Of a DNA stretch of 64,000 nt, positions 13,746 through 24,602 are shown one piece after another. Position 1 is the first letter of the stretch. Every line of letters begins with the position of its first letter. The notes under the pieces were generated by a model that saw only the letters and a list, made by a program, of their open reading frames with translations, did no database searches and was not told the origin of the DNA. The stretch is taken from NCBI RefSeq assembly GCF_019649055.1, contig NW_026570249.1:372001-436000 (forward strand). The letters are read 5' to 3'. Source of the DNA: Paramacrobiotus metropolitanus. Lineage: Eukaryota > Tardigrada > Eutardigrada > Parachela > Macrobiotidae. The translations under genes and the position numbers were made by a program.

Positions 13746-14383
13746 CGTAAAACTTAAAAAGTCATGATCACATTGATCATCAAAGCCGTATATTACAATT
13801 ACCGTATCAAAATTGATGGTGGTTCGCGTCGGAACTTAAATGTTCTATAACTGTGGTGCAGTAACTGCAGTTTAAGCAATTTTGTACTGTATAGTCGGTG
13901 CAAAACAGAAAGGTTATTAGTTAATACAGCGTTATTGGCCCAAAGAACCGGCAGGTGGTTCACATTTGCGGCACATAACCACAAAATGAGTATAACTTGA
14001 CAGCTAACAACATCTGTTAACGTCTCATTGTGTTTCCAGTTGTCGTGGTGTTATTAACCAGTATGTTGTAACCAAACCCTTTCCCTTCACTTCAATCAAG
14101 CCGCGCATCTCTGTTTTAAATTCTGCAAAGTGCTCATTCAGTAATGCGAAGGTATTCCAACTGATATGGATCCGCGAATCGTCACTGTACATGAGCATTC
14201 TCGAGGCCGTGTTTATGGTGTCACCGAACCGGATAACCGAAAGTCTTGATGAACTTCAAGTTTGCGTTTCGTAGTCTTATAGGGTCTGGATATTTTATAA
14301 TTACGGAAATTGCTCATAAATGCTCTTTCTTACAGACAGTAACGGGGCGCTTTGTGTCCAACGACACCTGCCGCACATGTGCC

Positions 14384-14953
14384 TGTCGTGTATAAGCGTT
14401 CACGCTGGTTAGAGCTTCATGAACAATCTTTACTCTTCCACGCCTGTAAATGTCAGTCGGTAGGCAACTCTCAACTCAAACTGTAACAGATCAATTATGG
14501 TGGAAAAGACGAACGAGTCGGGAACGCGAATCAGGAATCCCTAAGCGAGAAGTCCAACCACAACTTCCGGTCGTAGGTTCTGCGAGGATCGGCAAGAGCG
14601 AGGTCGATTGTGACGCGAGCAAACCTGTATTCTATGCAATAATCCGGGAACGATCATGTACATCAGAAGGAACAAATATTGCTGCCTCTTTAATCCAGTT
14701 CACAACACAGTCCACAACGCTAGGAAATTGTAATTAGGAAGCAGTCTGAGAAGTAAATCCAAGACTACTGATACTCATATTAGCGTCGACAAGAACTTAT
14801 ATAGACTCTGCATTATGACATCATATACACCGCTAGTAAAAGAGGACAGCAAATCACAGTAGAGATTGACTAGATTATCTGTTATGTTGTTGGTGGAAGG
14901 CGGACAGTCAGCATCCGTACGTATGTCCCGGCGTGTGATCCTACTCCCACACG
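14384..14953. mobile_element. About 570-bp insertion splitting a psi-D cyclase exon
   Basis: Comparison with rGC-B (5852-6039) shows the exon continuous there. In psi-D it is cut between the TGxC and AGVVG codons. Flanks read CATGTGCC on the left and CATGCCC on the right, possibly a decayed short target duplication. No convincing terminal inverted repeat and no coding capacity are seen, so the class is unknown. Edges are good to a few bases. Confidence 0.6.
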
Positions 14954-16600
14954 TCATGCCCGTGTGAATTCCGGCACGAAGGGCAGTTCCGTCGAACAGC
15001 TTCTCGAAATCTGCATACATTTCCAACAAAGATAAGGCGAGTTTAAAGATTTCCTTTCCATGGATATGGCCGTTCCTAACAGGCACGCCGCTTACTACCT
15101 ATAAGGTTGAAAAACCTGCTTGGCAGGGGTTATTTTAAATGAGTGTATCGTGCGCGCAAGGTCACGCTTTAGGATTGTGAAAATTCGTGCTCTAACTACC
15201 AGTAGATACCCAGTAACTTGATTGGTAGTGCTGATTTTTAATGCCTCAAAACGGTTTTAATGGATGCATGTCATACCATATAGGAATCTTTAATGGTCTC
15301 AACCTTGTACACATAGAACCGCGACAAGGTCCTATAAAATGCGGTGTAAACCTAAACAATAAGGGTGTCTTTGGGGAGAGCTGCTTAAATTTTTATCAAT
15401 CAAGAAATCTATTCATACTAGAAGAACTGACCTCGTTCAGAAACACCATGACAGCAGCTTGTTCTCCAGAATGTCTTTGAATCCTCCCACTTCACTATAT
15501 TCAGAAAAAGGTCAGACTTTGGTTTTAGCGCTAACTTTGTTCAGTAAGTGGTTCTCACGTAAATAGAATAGTGGATGCTTCAAAAGTATCTGGCTCCGGA
15601 ATGACGCCTTTCCGCAACAAGTCAACAACGTTCCTGCAATATTAACGAAAGCAGACCTGAAGGCACGAACACCAATATAGACATATATTGCGCCACAGTA
15701 TTCTAACCCAGGCAGCATTTCGCGCAGAAGCAAGTTGGTTCACAACGACAGTTGGAATGCGCTCACCAACCGGATCGACAAAGAACTGCCCGACTTCAGT
15801 TGTAAACGTGCGATTGAAGAACTCTTTTGCTAATTCTTTGCCGGATGACAAAAGTGGCTATCGAATTTGTGATGCGCAGCCTCTCTACTATCTAAAAGCA
15901 AGGAAGCTGTATATACTCTCCAGAATGAGTATTTATCGCATAAACAGCCAGAACCGTTCAAGTGTGGACGAAGTTTATTTTTTCGTAACATTCACAAATC
16001 TGACCACCAAAACTAATGCGAGTATGCGAATATATAACAGCATTTACCTGCTAACCTTCCATTCGAAATTAAAACTGACATTCGTACGGTACCTGAGCGA
16101 ATGTTAATAATCCAGCGTATGTCGAAGCTAAATGCGGGATCTGTTGTAAACAGACAATACTCGGTTGCATGAGTTCAATAATGACATTTGGGCAAACCGT
16201 TTTACAAAAATTTCATGAAATAGTTTTACCAGTTCATAAGGTCCGTACGTGTAGTTGTATTCGGATTTGGATAGATTTTCTATTTCCGATGAAAACAAGC
16301 TGGTATCGTCGGTGTGTCCATAAACCGAGATGACCGGCTCAATAATCAGCAACGAACGGTAAGCCATTCGCATCGCCTAAACCACGTGTCCCAGTACATA
16401 CGACATTAACTATAACTAATCGTCACTCGTCACTTCTTTACCATTTAATACCGATGGTATAGTGTGCTTATTAATACACCATGTAACAAATTCGCAAACG
16501 ATAACGTTCATAACATCCAACCTCATCGTCCTGGTCGCCTTTTTTCCACGTCATATACCCGGGGCTGAGTTAAACCTATGTAAATGGCGTCATAATAACG

Positions 16601-17942
16601 TACACCTGAAACAAATTATTTACATCTTTCATTCCAGTAGAATTTTAAAGTGTTCGGGATAATTTTGGCCTGTGCGGTACAAGTACACATGCAAATCAAC
16701 TGCCGGCCTCAGCAAGGACAGAGAAAACCCCAAGCACGGTTACTGTCTGTACAATATACACGGGATAATATAATATAACTTTTCTTCTTCAGCTTTTAAA
16801 ACAATAAGGGCATGGGGCAAAAAGGGATAGTGTAAGATAAGTAAATTGCTTTTGGAAAAGGCTCATGAAACGCGGTCCTGATCTCGGCTTCGGAAACAAC
16901 GGATTAAGGCAGTGCCGGGCGCGCACCGGAAATGAACTTTATTGGTACTTTGGGCAGAATGCGTAGCTCAGGGAAAGGTGACCGGCGCAGCGGATCCCAT
17001 GAGCCCTTTCTACAACAAGGTGACCGGCGCAGCGGATCCCATGAGCCCTTTCTGCAACAAGGTGACCGGCGCAGCGGATCCCATGGGCCCTTTCTACAAC
17101 AACCCCCTCCCTAAAACAAAAGGGGAGGCGGGCGGGAGATGCGATTTGACATTACGCTCAGGAAACCACAGAAATCACTAAACATTGAAATGGCATGTGT
17201 ATCCATGCTAACAGTTTGGCTTTATATATGCCGCGGCAACTACAGAGCGTAAGCTGTAAGCCCGCGCTTGCGGCGCGCTTGTCCTGTTGACCGCTGTCCA
17301 ACGGGAGACATCGTACCGCTATTCTTTTTCTGCTGCCTTAACTGGAATTAGCTCCGCTAATTCTCTTTAGTTCAGAGTTCATGCGCGGAAATGTAGACTG
17401 AGTAGACTCCATGTATGAGACATGGCAAAGTATTTTAAAATGCAAGAATTTCGAAAATAATTAACAGTTTTGTAGCCGTGTCTGTACACGGAATTCGTAC
17501 CTGCTGTATTCAAGATTAAGCTGTTTAAGGCATAAGCCGTATACCGCCAGTATAAATATATGTGTACAGATTCGTTAAAGTACTGTACATGTATATATTG
17601 TATTGTAATTGCATTGCTACAGTTCTAGCTACATGACACAGTATTATGGTATTATGCACACTGAAATTCCTAACTACAAGCCCATCCAACAATTCTTTGA
17701 CCGCTGTAAGCGGGAATTCAAAGAAACGTGGGCTTGAGCCATTTAATGTGCTTACACGTCACGCCACAGGTGTCTGCGTATTCAGCGTAAATAAGCAACA
17801 AATCTGCATGTGTTGCAGTTACTGTATCTGTGATATACAATGTAATATGTTTAGCATTATTTATTGCCATCATAATTTATATTAATTTTATGCTTTTGTA
17901 ACAGTATTATCTTTGCTTTGCAATACAGTATCGCGGTGGTAC
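16601..17942 (-). other. Large psi-D intron region
   Basis: Region between the psi-D ectodomain remnants 16516-16600 and 17943-18222. It holds the 42-bp minisatellite and otherwise no feature I recognise. The two small exons expected here from rGC-A and rGC-B (GDPTGFRKLL-type and ATELHMTDGEH-type) cannot be found. Confidence 0.55.
16975..17100. repeat. Three-copy 42-bp minisatellite
   Basis: Units 16975-17016, 17017-17058 and 17059-17100 each start AAGGTGACCGGCGCAGCGG and differ from one another at one or two positions. The unit is GC-rich, unlike its surroundings. It lies in a psi-D intron. The length is a multiple of three, so it stays open in more than one frame by chance. Confidence 0.95.
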
Positions 17943-18455
17943 TTAAGTGCAGAAGTATTTTCATATAATTGGTATCTTCTTTACTGTTGATATTCTCACG
18001 ATAAATTTGACGCCCGACCGCTAGTAGAGGCTGCACCGCGTCGGCCAGTTGGTAGAAATAAGGATTAGAGCCATAATCAATTATCATGGCCAAAAAAGTC
18101 CAGTTAAACATCGTAACAAGATTGACAAGCACAATTGTATACGCCGAAGGAGAATAAACGGCAAAGGTCACCCATGTCGGAGATGAGCTTTTGTTACGCA
18201 AAATCGGCAAGCCCGTTGCGCTGCAAGAAATCACTCGTATTATCAATTATAAATGTTACTCATACATGTCTTGTGCACAGCTTGCACAGGTATACTCGTA
18301 TACAATTGCAGTCAGCTAAAAGCCAAACGATAAATGACAGTAACAATTACAACAAAAACACTTCTGATTGTAACAGCACATTACGTAAGTACTAAGACAC
18401 TTGTTATCAATTATGAAAATCATGATTACAAAAGCAGTCACTACAGTAAGGCGTA

Positions 18456-18499
18456 CCAAGGACACTAAATAACGGGTACCCGTTATTTACTGTCCTTGG
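18456..18499. repeat. 44-bp near-perfect palindrome
   Basis: Arms starting CCAAGGACA and ending TGTCCTTGG meet at the centre AACGGGTACCCGTT. It lies in an intron of psi-D and could form a cruciform or hairpin. No gene is associated with it. Confidence 0.85.
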
Positions 18500-19238
18500 G
18501 CGTACCCGCTCTAATAGGACCCGTGCAGTGCACTGGGTGTACTCAAGCCGGCACATACACTTCGCTGTCACACATCGCTAATGGTAAAATGCTGTGCATC
18601 GCACTAATAAAGTGACTTACCTGGTAAGCATTAAAATATCCAGCTCTCTTGCTATTGGATACAACTCCGCAGATTCGCTACAACCTGCAAAGGATTCTTC
18701 CGTAGCATAGAAGTACTAATGATAAGTGATAAGTAGTTTTAACACGTCTACTCCAGAGTGGCACTCTTATGTTATACAGCTTACAGTAAATTGATTACCT
18801 CCTTCGGAGAACATTAATATGATTAAGTTCCTATTGTTAGGAGAATGCTGTTCGTATGACTTCAAACTCCAGAGTCATTCATACGAAATTATAAGTGAAT
18901 ATACTGTTTTGTAGTCTGCTTGTATATCATATTTACAAACCTCCCCACATCAATACGTAAAGATGGCATGGGATGGAACCAGCTGTCTCTGCATATTTGT
19001 CAACTATAGCTGATGTGACCTTATTAACACCATCCGCTGAAAAGTCTTGGCAATTGCGATAAGAGATGTCCGAAAGAAAAGTTTGGTTGATATGCACGGC
19101 TGGATACAACTGCCGAACGCGCTGCATTGCTTTAATATATGCGGGACCCAAATACGGCAAAGCTCCAAGTAAAAGGGGATGAATGACGGTTAGCGTGATC
19201 ATATCGACATACAGATGCGAACCGCATACGGCGGTTAC

Positions 19239-19244
19239 GTTTAT
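19239..19244. repeat. Left 6-bp target-site duplication of the Polinton
   Basis: GTTTAT precedes the terminal repeat here and GTTGAT follows it at 33904-33909. Six bases is the known Polinton duplication length. One mismatch has accumulated. Confidence 0.8.
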
Positions 19245-19775
19245 AGTAGTATCCGGGTCCAACCTGACCAACTTTTTTATCCGGGGGTCTAAATTTTTGG
19301 ACCTAGGGCATTATTTACGGGTCTAAAATATCGGGACCTAGGTTATAATTTACTAGAGCGTGTCGGCGCCGTCGTGGCGGAGCCACGACGGTGCATGTAC
19401 GGGGCGCATACGTGAAATAGTACGCAGAGTCTCTACTGAAAGAACATTTGTTTTTACTAAGGTTTCAAAACTTAGTTCGTGCACAGGCGGAAACCTTAGT
19501 TGTTCTACACTAAGGTATGGGAAACCTTAGTTGACCTACTGCCGCATACGATATTGTTTTTTAACTTGGTTATTCGTTTTTTGTCATTTAGATAGTCAGT
19601 TTTTTTAATGGTTACCTGACAAACCTTGTACTAAAATTTTATTCCGCACGGAAAGTAAATCGAAAAAGTTATATAAGGGTAAACAAATACTGCATCACTT
19701 TCAATAATTACCGTATAACGATCAATAATTGCCGCGGTAACGAAAAAATGTTACTAGGCGTATTCGATACTTAAC
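19245..19775 (+). repeat. Left terminal inverted repeat of the Polinton
   Basis: Matches the reverse complement of 33359-33903. It contains a 23-base hairpin at 19369-19391 (arms CCGTCGTGGC/GCCACGACGG), an iterated AACCTTAGT motif in both orientations at about 19458-19535, a TATATAAGG box near 19669, and RTTACC/GGTAAC motifs near its inner end just before the polymerase promoter. Confidence 0.95.
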
Positions 19776-19788
19776 ATACTTGGGCAGG

Positions 19789-19796
19789 TATAAAAA
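19789..19796 (+). promoter_or_regulatory. TATA box for the Polinton polymerase gene
   Basis: TATAAAAA lies about 107 bases upstream of the ATG at 19903, just inside the left terminal repeat. Placement and sequence fit a core RNA polymerase II promoter. Confidence 0.6.
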
Positions 19797-19902
19797 CACC
19801 GACTTCGTACGAGGCTTGCCTCATTCAAGTTTTCCAGTTTCTCCCTAATTATTATGCAATAAGATTTCTGGTGTTTTGTTCAAGTGTATTACGATTTTAA
19901 AT

Positions 19903-22900
19903 ATGGAGAATTCGAGAAAACCAGGGATTAAACGTCGTAGCGAAGAAGCCTGTCCAAGTTCGTCGAAAAGGTCAAGGGATGAGGAGACTGGTAAGCTACA
20001 ATATTAAAATTATTTTTTTGAGGATTTACTTTAAATTTTGCAGATTCAGTATTTCCCGGTGATATTACTGAGCACATTCACATCAACGAAGCCGGTTCCA
20101 GAATTTGGAAAAAATTTCGGCTGCATTCAAAGTGTTATTCAGTAAAGGTTAGCATGTTAAGGTCACCTCAAAAGCTGAGTAAAAGCTAAATTTATTATGC
20201 AAGTCACTGATCTGGAAAGAATTCCTTTTTCCGGTGTGCCTACGGCCATTATGGAAATTCTTCAGTACGTCCTAGATCACGTGTTGGACGCCATTAATGC
20301 CAAAGAAATGGTCCGCATTCGACTGGACTCCAAAAGCTTGAATTATCCCATCTGGACGCCGCCCATTCAAAAATCTCAACTTACGGTCAACCGCTGGATG
20401 TTAGAAGTTGAACGTGTGCTCAATTCATACGAGGAATTCGTGATTGATAAACATTTTGAAGTTTTTGTACAGCACACGGAAATTTCTCAAGGCAGATGTG
20501 TCCGCGAAGTACCAATTCTGCTAAAGAAAAGACTTCAAAGGATGCAATCCGTTATCTTAATTACAAACTCGGACAAGATCTGCATGGCCAGAGCTTTGGT
20601 GGTAGGGAAGGCGTATGCTGATGATGATAAGCGGGAGTGCTGCCGAATGAAGCGTGGGGAAAAATTGCAGACTAAAGAAGCACAAGACCTTATTAAGAAC
20701 GCAGGACTGGAAGAAAGAGAATTCTCAATAGCGGATGCGCCATGTTTCCAAGCAGCACTTCCAAATTACCAAATTATCATTGTCAGTGTGGACCACGCCA
20801 ATAGTATTGTATTCAGCGGGCCCAAACAAGACCGACGGAATATTTTGCTGCATCACGACCATCATTTTGATCTCCTGAAGTCATTGCCAGCATTTTTCCA
20901 AAGGACTTATTGGTGCTACGATTGCAACAAAGGTTACAACAACAAGTCCGATCACCGATGCCTGTCAACTTGCCATTTATGTCTGCGATCCAATTTTGAA
21001 TCGGATAAAGATAACATTATTGAATGTGAAGATTGCCACCGAAGATTTTACGGCAACGGATGTTTTGCGGAGCACGAAATTGGCCCCACCGTCCAACAAA
21101 AGAAACGAAAAAGCATCTGCCAGTCATTATTCATTTGCCAAGAGTGTTTCCGGTTGGCTTCGTTAAATAACCGCAAAGGATCGGCGCGCCATGAGTGCGG
21201 AGAAGTGTACTGCCAGAATTGCAAGATGCATGACCTACCTGATACTCATGAATGCTTTATGAAACCCCGGAAAGTCACCGAAGAAGAATTGGAAGAACAC
21301 AAGAATGCAAAGTTTTTATACTTTGATCTGGAGACTTTCGTGACCGAAAATAAAGAGCTCGTTCTAAACCTTGCGGTATGTAATGTCATTTTTTTGCAGC
21401 TATGAATAAGAATAATTAATCTGAATTGAAGGTAGTCCAAGACGATGACGGGCGGGAATGGGTCTTTCCAGAGGATGGAGTGCCGTTAGGAAATGACATT
21501 ACCGATTCCCTGTGCGCCTTTTTGTTTAGTGAGCGACATCGGAATTTTTACATTATCGCTCACAATTTCAAGGTATTGCAACACAATTATCTGAAACGCG
21601 AATCTGACAATCTTTTGCTTGCAGGCTTTTGATGGATGCTTTATCTTGCAATGGTTACTAAAGAACGGAATTACACCAAACGTAATCTTGAATGGTGGAA
21701 AGCTGATGCAACTAGACGTCACGAAGTATAATATACGGTTCCGCGATAGCATCAACTATAATCCACAAAGCCTAGCCAAGTGGCCAGCAACATTCGGCAT
21801 CATAGATATTGAAAAGGGCACCTTCCCCCACAAGTTTAACCGGAAGGAGAATTGGGATATGATTCTTCCTTTTCCTGACCCTGAAGAGTACGGCTTTTCC
21901 AGCATGAACAAGAAATCCAAGTCATTGTTTATGCAATGGTACAACACTGAAGCTGAGCAAAAAAACTACGCTTTTGACTTTCGAAAGGAGATTGTGGAAT
22001 ATTGTCGGATGGATGTAACGGTCCTACGACTGTGCTGCCAGCAATTTCGCCGCCTTTTTCAAGAAATCAGCAATGGATTGTGCCCCTTTGTTTCGGCAAT
22101 GACAATTGCGGGAGTGTGTAACCGATTTTGGAAATCATTTATTTTGAAACCTGACCAAATTGGATTACTGCCTCAACGCGTTCATGCCAAGAACCGCAAT
22201 CAGTCGGAAGTTGCCAAGAAATGGTTAACATGGATCGAATACCAGGAAAACGTCGAAATCGAGTCTGTACTAACCGGAGCAGAGCATCAAATTGGACCAT
22301 ATTTTGTTGACGGATACCGCCAGGATATTAATCACGTCTAAGAATTCTACGGGCGCTGGTACCATGGATGCCCTCGTTGTCATGCTGCAGATACTATACA
22401 TCCGCTGCGTAATCTGCCAATGTCGGAAATTTATAATGAAACATTGGAGCGGGATAAGTACATCCGGAACCAAGGGCATGGATTAACCGTCATTTGGGAA
22501 CACGAGTATCACGACCAAGTAAAGGCGGATCCCGAAATGAGAGCATTTGTCCAGGGACTGTCATTTATTGCACCTTTAAACCCTCGTGATGCTTTTTACG
22601 GTGGTCGGACCAACGCCGTCAGCTCTTCCATGAAGTGAACGGTGACGAAAAGATTAATTATTTTGACGTCAACAGCGAGTATCCATACGTCAACAAAAAC
22701 AAACGGTACCCAATCGGCCATCCCACCATCATTACCAAAGATTTTGATGATATTCGCAACTACTTTGGAGTTGTGAAATGCCGAATCCTACCGCCAGGAG
22801 ATCTGCAACTTCCCGTACTTCCCTACCGCTCGGGTGGAAAGTTAACGTTTCCTTTGTGCCGCACCTGTGTGGACAACTATGAAAACGCTCAGTGTGAGCA

Positions 22901-24085
22901 CACGGACGAAGAACGCGTTTTAACGGGCACATGGTGCACGCCGGAAATTATTGCTGCTCTGGACCGTGGCTACGTTGTTATTAAGATCTATGAAGTGTGG
23001 CATTTTGACCAACATGATGACCACCTTTTCGAGGAATATATCAACAAATTTTTAAAAATTAAGACGGAAGCCAGTGGATGGCCGCTGCATGTCCAAACCG
23101 AGGAGGAGAAGCAACAATATATATCGGATTTCAAGCAGCATGAAAAGATTGATTTGGGTTATGACAAAATTGACACAATCTTGGATTGCGATCGCTATCC
23201 AAGCTGTGCCTGAACAGGTAAATTTGCATCGGATTTTACGCCAACGTGTACTACTCGTGTGTTGCCTTTACAGTTTTTATGAACGTTTGGGAATGCAAGA
23301 CAACAAACCCAACACAATGTATATTACCGAGCCCGAGAAATTTTATGATATGCTTCTGTCCGGAAAATTCCACGTACAATCCTGGGATATGTTTACGGAA
23401 GACGTCGTGCAACTAGCGTACACTAAAGAAAGCGGATTTGTGGAGCGCAATCCCAATACCAACGTCATTTTGGCGGCGTAAGTGCAGAAATATTTTTTTC
23501 TGGAACTGTCAATGAGCCTAGTTTGCTTTGCAGATTTATAACATGCTGGGCACGATTGCACTTGTACAATTTTATGGATATGGTGAAAGATCGGTTACTG
23601 TATTTTGATACAGGTAATTCAGATTTTTCCGAAAAAAGGTTTTGTTTCTGGGAAATTTACCGTACATGCCCTTTACAGATTCGATATTTTTTGTCACAAG
23701 GCCTGGACTTGTTGATTCTCCCACCGGAATCTTTTTGGGAGACCTGACCAACGAACTGAAGCCAGGACAATATATCACGCAGTTTGTTAGCTTGGGCGCT
23801 AAAACGTATGCCTAAGTCACCAATGATGGAGATGCTGTCGTCAAAGTGAAAGGCTTTACGTTGAACGGGCAAACGAGTGAGCAAATTAACTTTAGCACCA
23901 TGTTAGAGATGTTGGAAAACCGGACTTTTGTAAATATTCAGTATCCGGATATTCTTAAACGAGTTAAAAAAGATCTGACTATATGTACCACTAGTATGGA
24001 AAAACGCCTGCAAGTGACGTATGACAAACGTCGCATTGTTGATGCGGAATACAACACTTTGCCTTATGGCTTTAAGTTGAAATAA
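19903..24085 (+). pseudogene. Polinton protein-primed family B DNA polymerase (broken)
   Basis: Replicates the element by protein priming. A basic N-terminal region is followed by a large N-terminal domain from 20197 with a Cys/His-rich segment (about 20920-21250). The exonuclease domain follows: Exo I FDLET near 21325, Exo II around 21555-21650 split by an intron, and Exo III YCRMDV near 22005. Polymerase motif A (DVNSEYP) is near 22660, the motif B region near 23270-23300, and motif C near 23606 is split by an intron. Well-supported introns are 21376-21431, 21573-21624, 23218-23273, 23478-23533 and 23614-23678; likely ones are 19991-20043 and 20148-20203. The gene is inactive as read: in-frame TAA at 22339-22341, a frameshift near 22620-22650, frame loss with TGA near 23211, and in-frame TAA at 23813-23815. 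The junction into the 20204 exon is also one base out of frame, so the most 5' part is uncertain. Its 3' end overlaps the TBP gene's 3' end by 14 bases. Confidence 0.9.
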
Positions 24086-24602
24086 ATTTATTGAATTGAT
24101 CGAGCATGATTTCGACGCGTTGCACCGCTTTCGGTAAATCAGTAGCGGATTTCAGACCAAAAAAATTACATTTGCCAGAAGTAAACAGAACAGCACGGCC
24201 AACACTACACTTGATGGCTAGACCACTAAACAATTCAGGTGTATACTCCAAGTGAAAAAACTTGCTGAATTTCTCGATATGCACACGTTGAGGAAAAGTA
24301 TGATTAGCCACAATATTGACAATACGAAATTTAGAAATGGTACATCGGTATCCAATAGCGGTTAACATGTTAGTAAAATTCTGCAACAATTCGTGGGCTC
24401 CTTCTGAGCGGGCTCCGTTGACGGTGATTTTGCCATTGCGGTACAGTTGACAGTGCGCTTTGTATGGTTCCAAGATCCGCAAAAGCAATCCAGAAAATCG
24501 ATGGGGTATATACTGAGCCATCGGCAGCGCCTTTTCCATTTTCTTCAGGTCCAGGGTAGTGTTTAAATCCGCAACGGCAACGACATTGGTGATTTTCGGC
24601 AT
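24072..24602 (-). CDS. TATA-binding protein (TBP) homologue encoded by the Polinton
   Basis: A 176-residue frame that covers a whole TBP core: two saddle repeats and little else. Repeat 1 starts ITNVVAVADLNTTLDLKK (TBP has IVNIV..V.L...LDL), then PHRFSGLLLRILEP and NGKITVNGARSE (TBP has RF..V.MRI.EP and SGKMV.TGAKSE). Repeat 2 starts FRIVNIVANHTFPQRV, then YTPELFSGL and VLFTSGKCNFFG (TBP has YEPELFPGLIYRM and IFVSGKIVITGAK). Of the four DNA-intercalating phenylalanines of TBP, three align with Phe and one with Tyr. In the cell TBP nucleates polymerase II and III preinitiation complexes at TATA boxes. The ATG at 24602 lies inside the nuclease-like frame (24370-25038), in another frame. No stop interrupts it. 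It may be a separate protein or the C-terminal part of a fusion reached by frameshift. Confidence 0.88.
   Translation of the reverse strand: MPKITNVVAVADLNTTLDLKKMEKALPMAQYIPHRFSGLLLRILEPYKAHCQLYRNGKITVNGARSEGAHELLQNFTNMLTAIGYRCTISKFRIVNIVANHTFPQRVHIEKFSKFFHLEYTPELFSGLAIKCSVGRAVLFTSGKCNFFGLKSATDLPKAVQRVEIMLDQFNKFIST

Larger units (their letters stand above)
14025..19244 (-). pseudogene. psi-D, receptor guanylyl cyclase pseudogene split by a Polinton
   Basis: Recognisable ectodomain exons lie at about 18942-19244, 18620-18690, 17943-18222, 16516-16600, 16235-16376, 16090-16145 and 15735-15892. Cyclase exons lie at 15553-15620, 15430-15500, 15270-15352, 14955-15102, 14336-14383 and 14025-14235. 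Damage is extensive. The Polinton interrupts the first exon. The two small ectodomain exons present in A and B are absent. The 16516-16600 exon contains in-frame stops after a 4-base gain. The 15735-15892 exon has an extra T. The membrane and kinase-homology parts are deleted, joining ectodomain directly to the LLREMLPG helix near 15735. The 15430-15500 exon lacks 7 bases. About 570 bases of foreign DNA split the 14336-15102 exon. The final exon is almost identical to that of rGC-B. Closest relative: rGC-B. Confidence 0.9.

Noticed and set aside
16975-17100. Possible CRISPR-like array
   Set aside because: The 42-bp units are contiguous with no spacers, and the genome is eukaryotic.
16932-17114. 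Repetitive open frame (GDRRSGSHEPFLQQ repeats) across the minisatellite
   Set aside because: Open only because the 42-bp unit is a multiple of three; it lies in a pseudogene intron and has no start context or neighbours.
14025-19244. psi-D as a functional soluble guanylyl cyclase after loss of the membrane and kinase-homology parts
   Set aside because: Independent frameshifts, in-frame stops, missing exons and two insertions leave no continuous frame.
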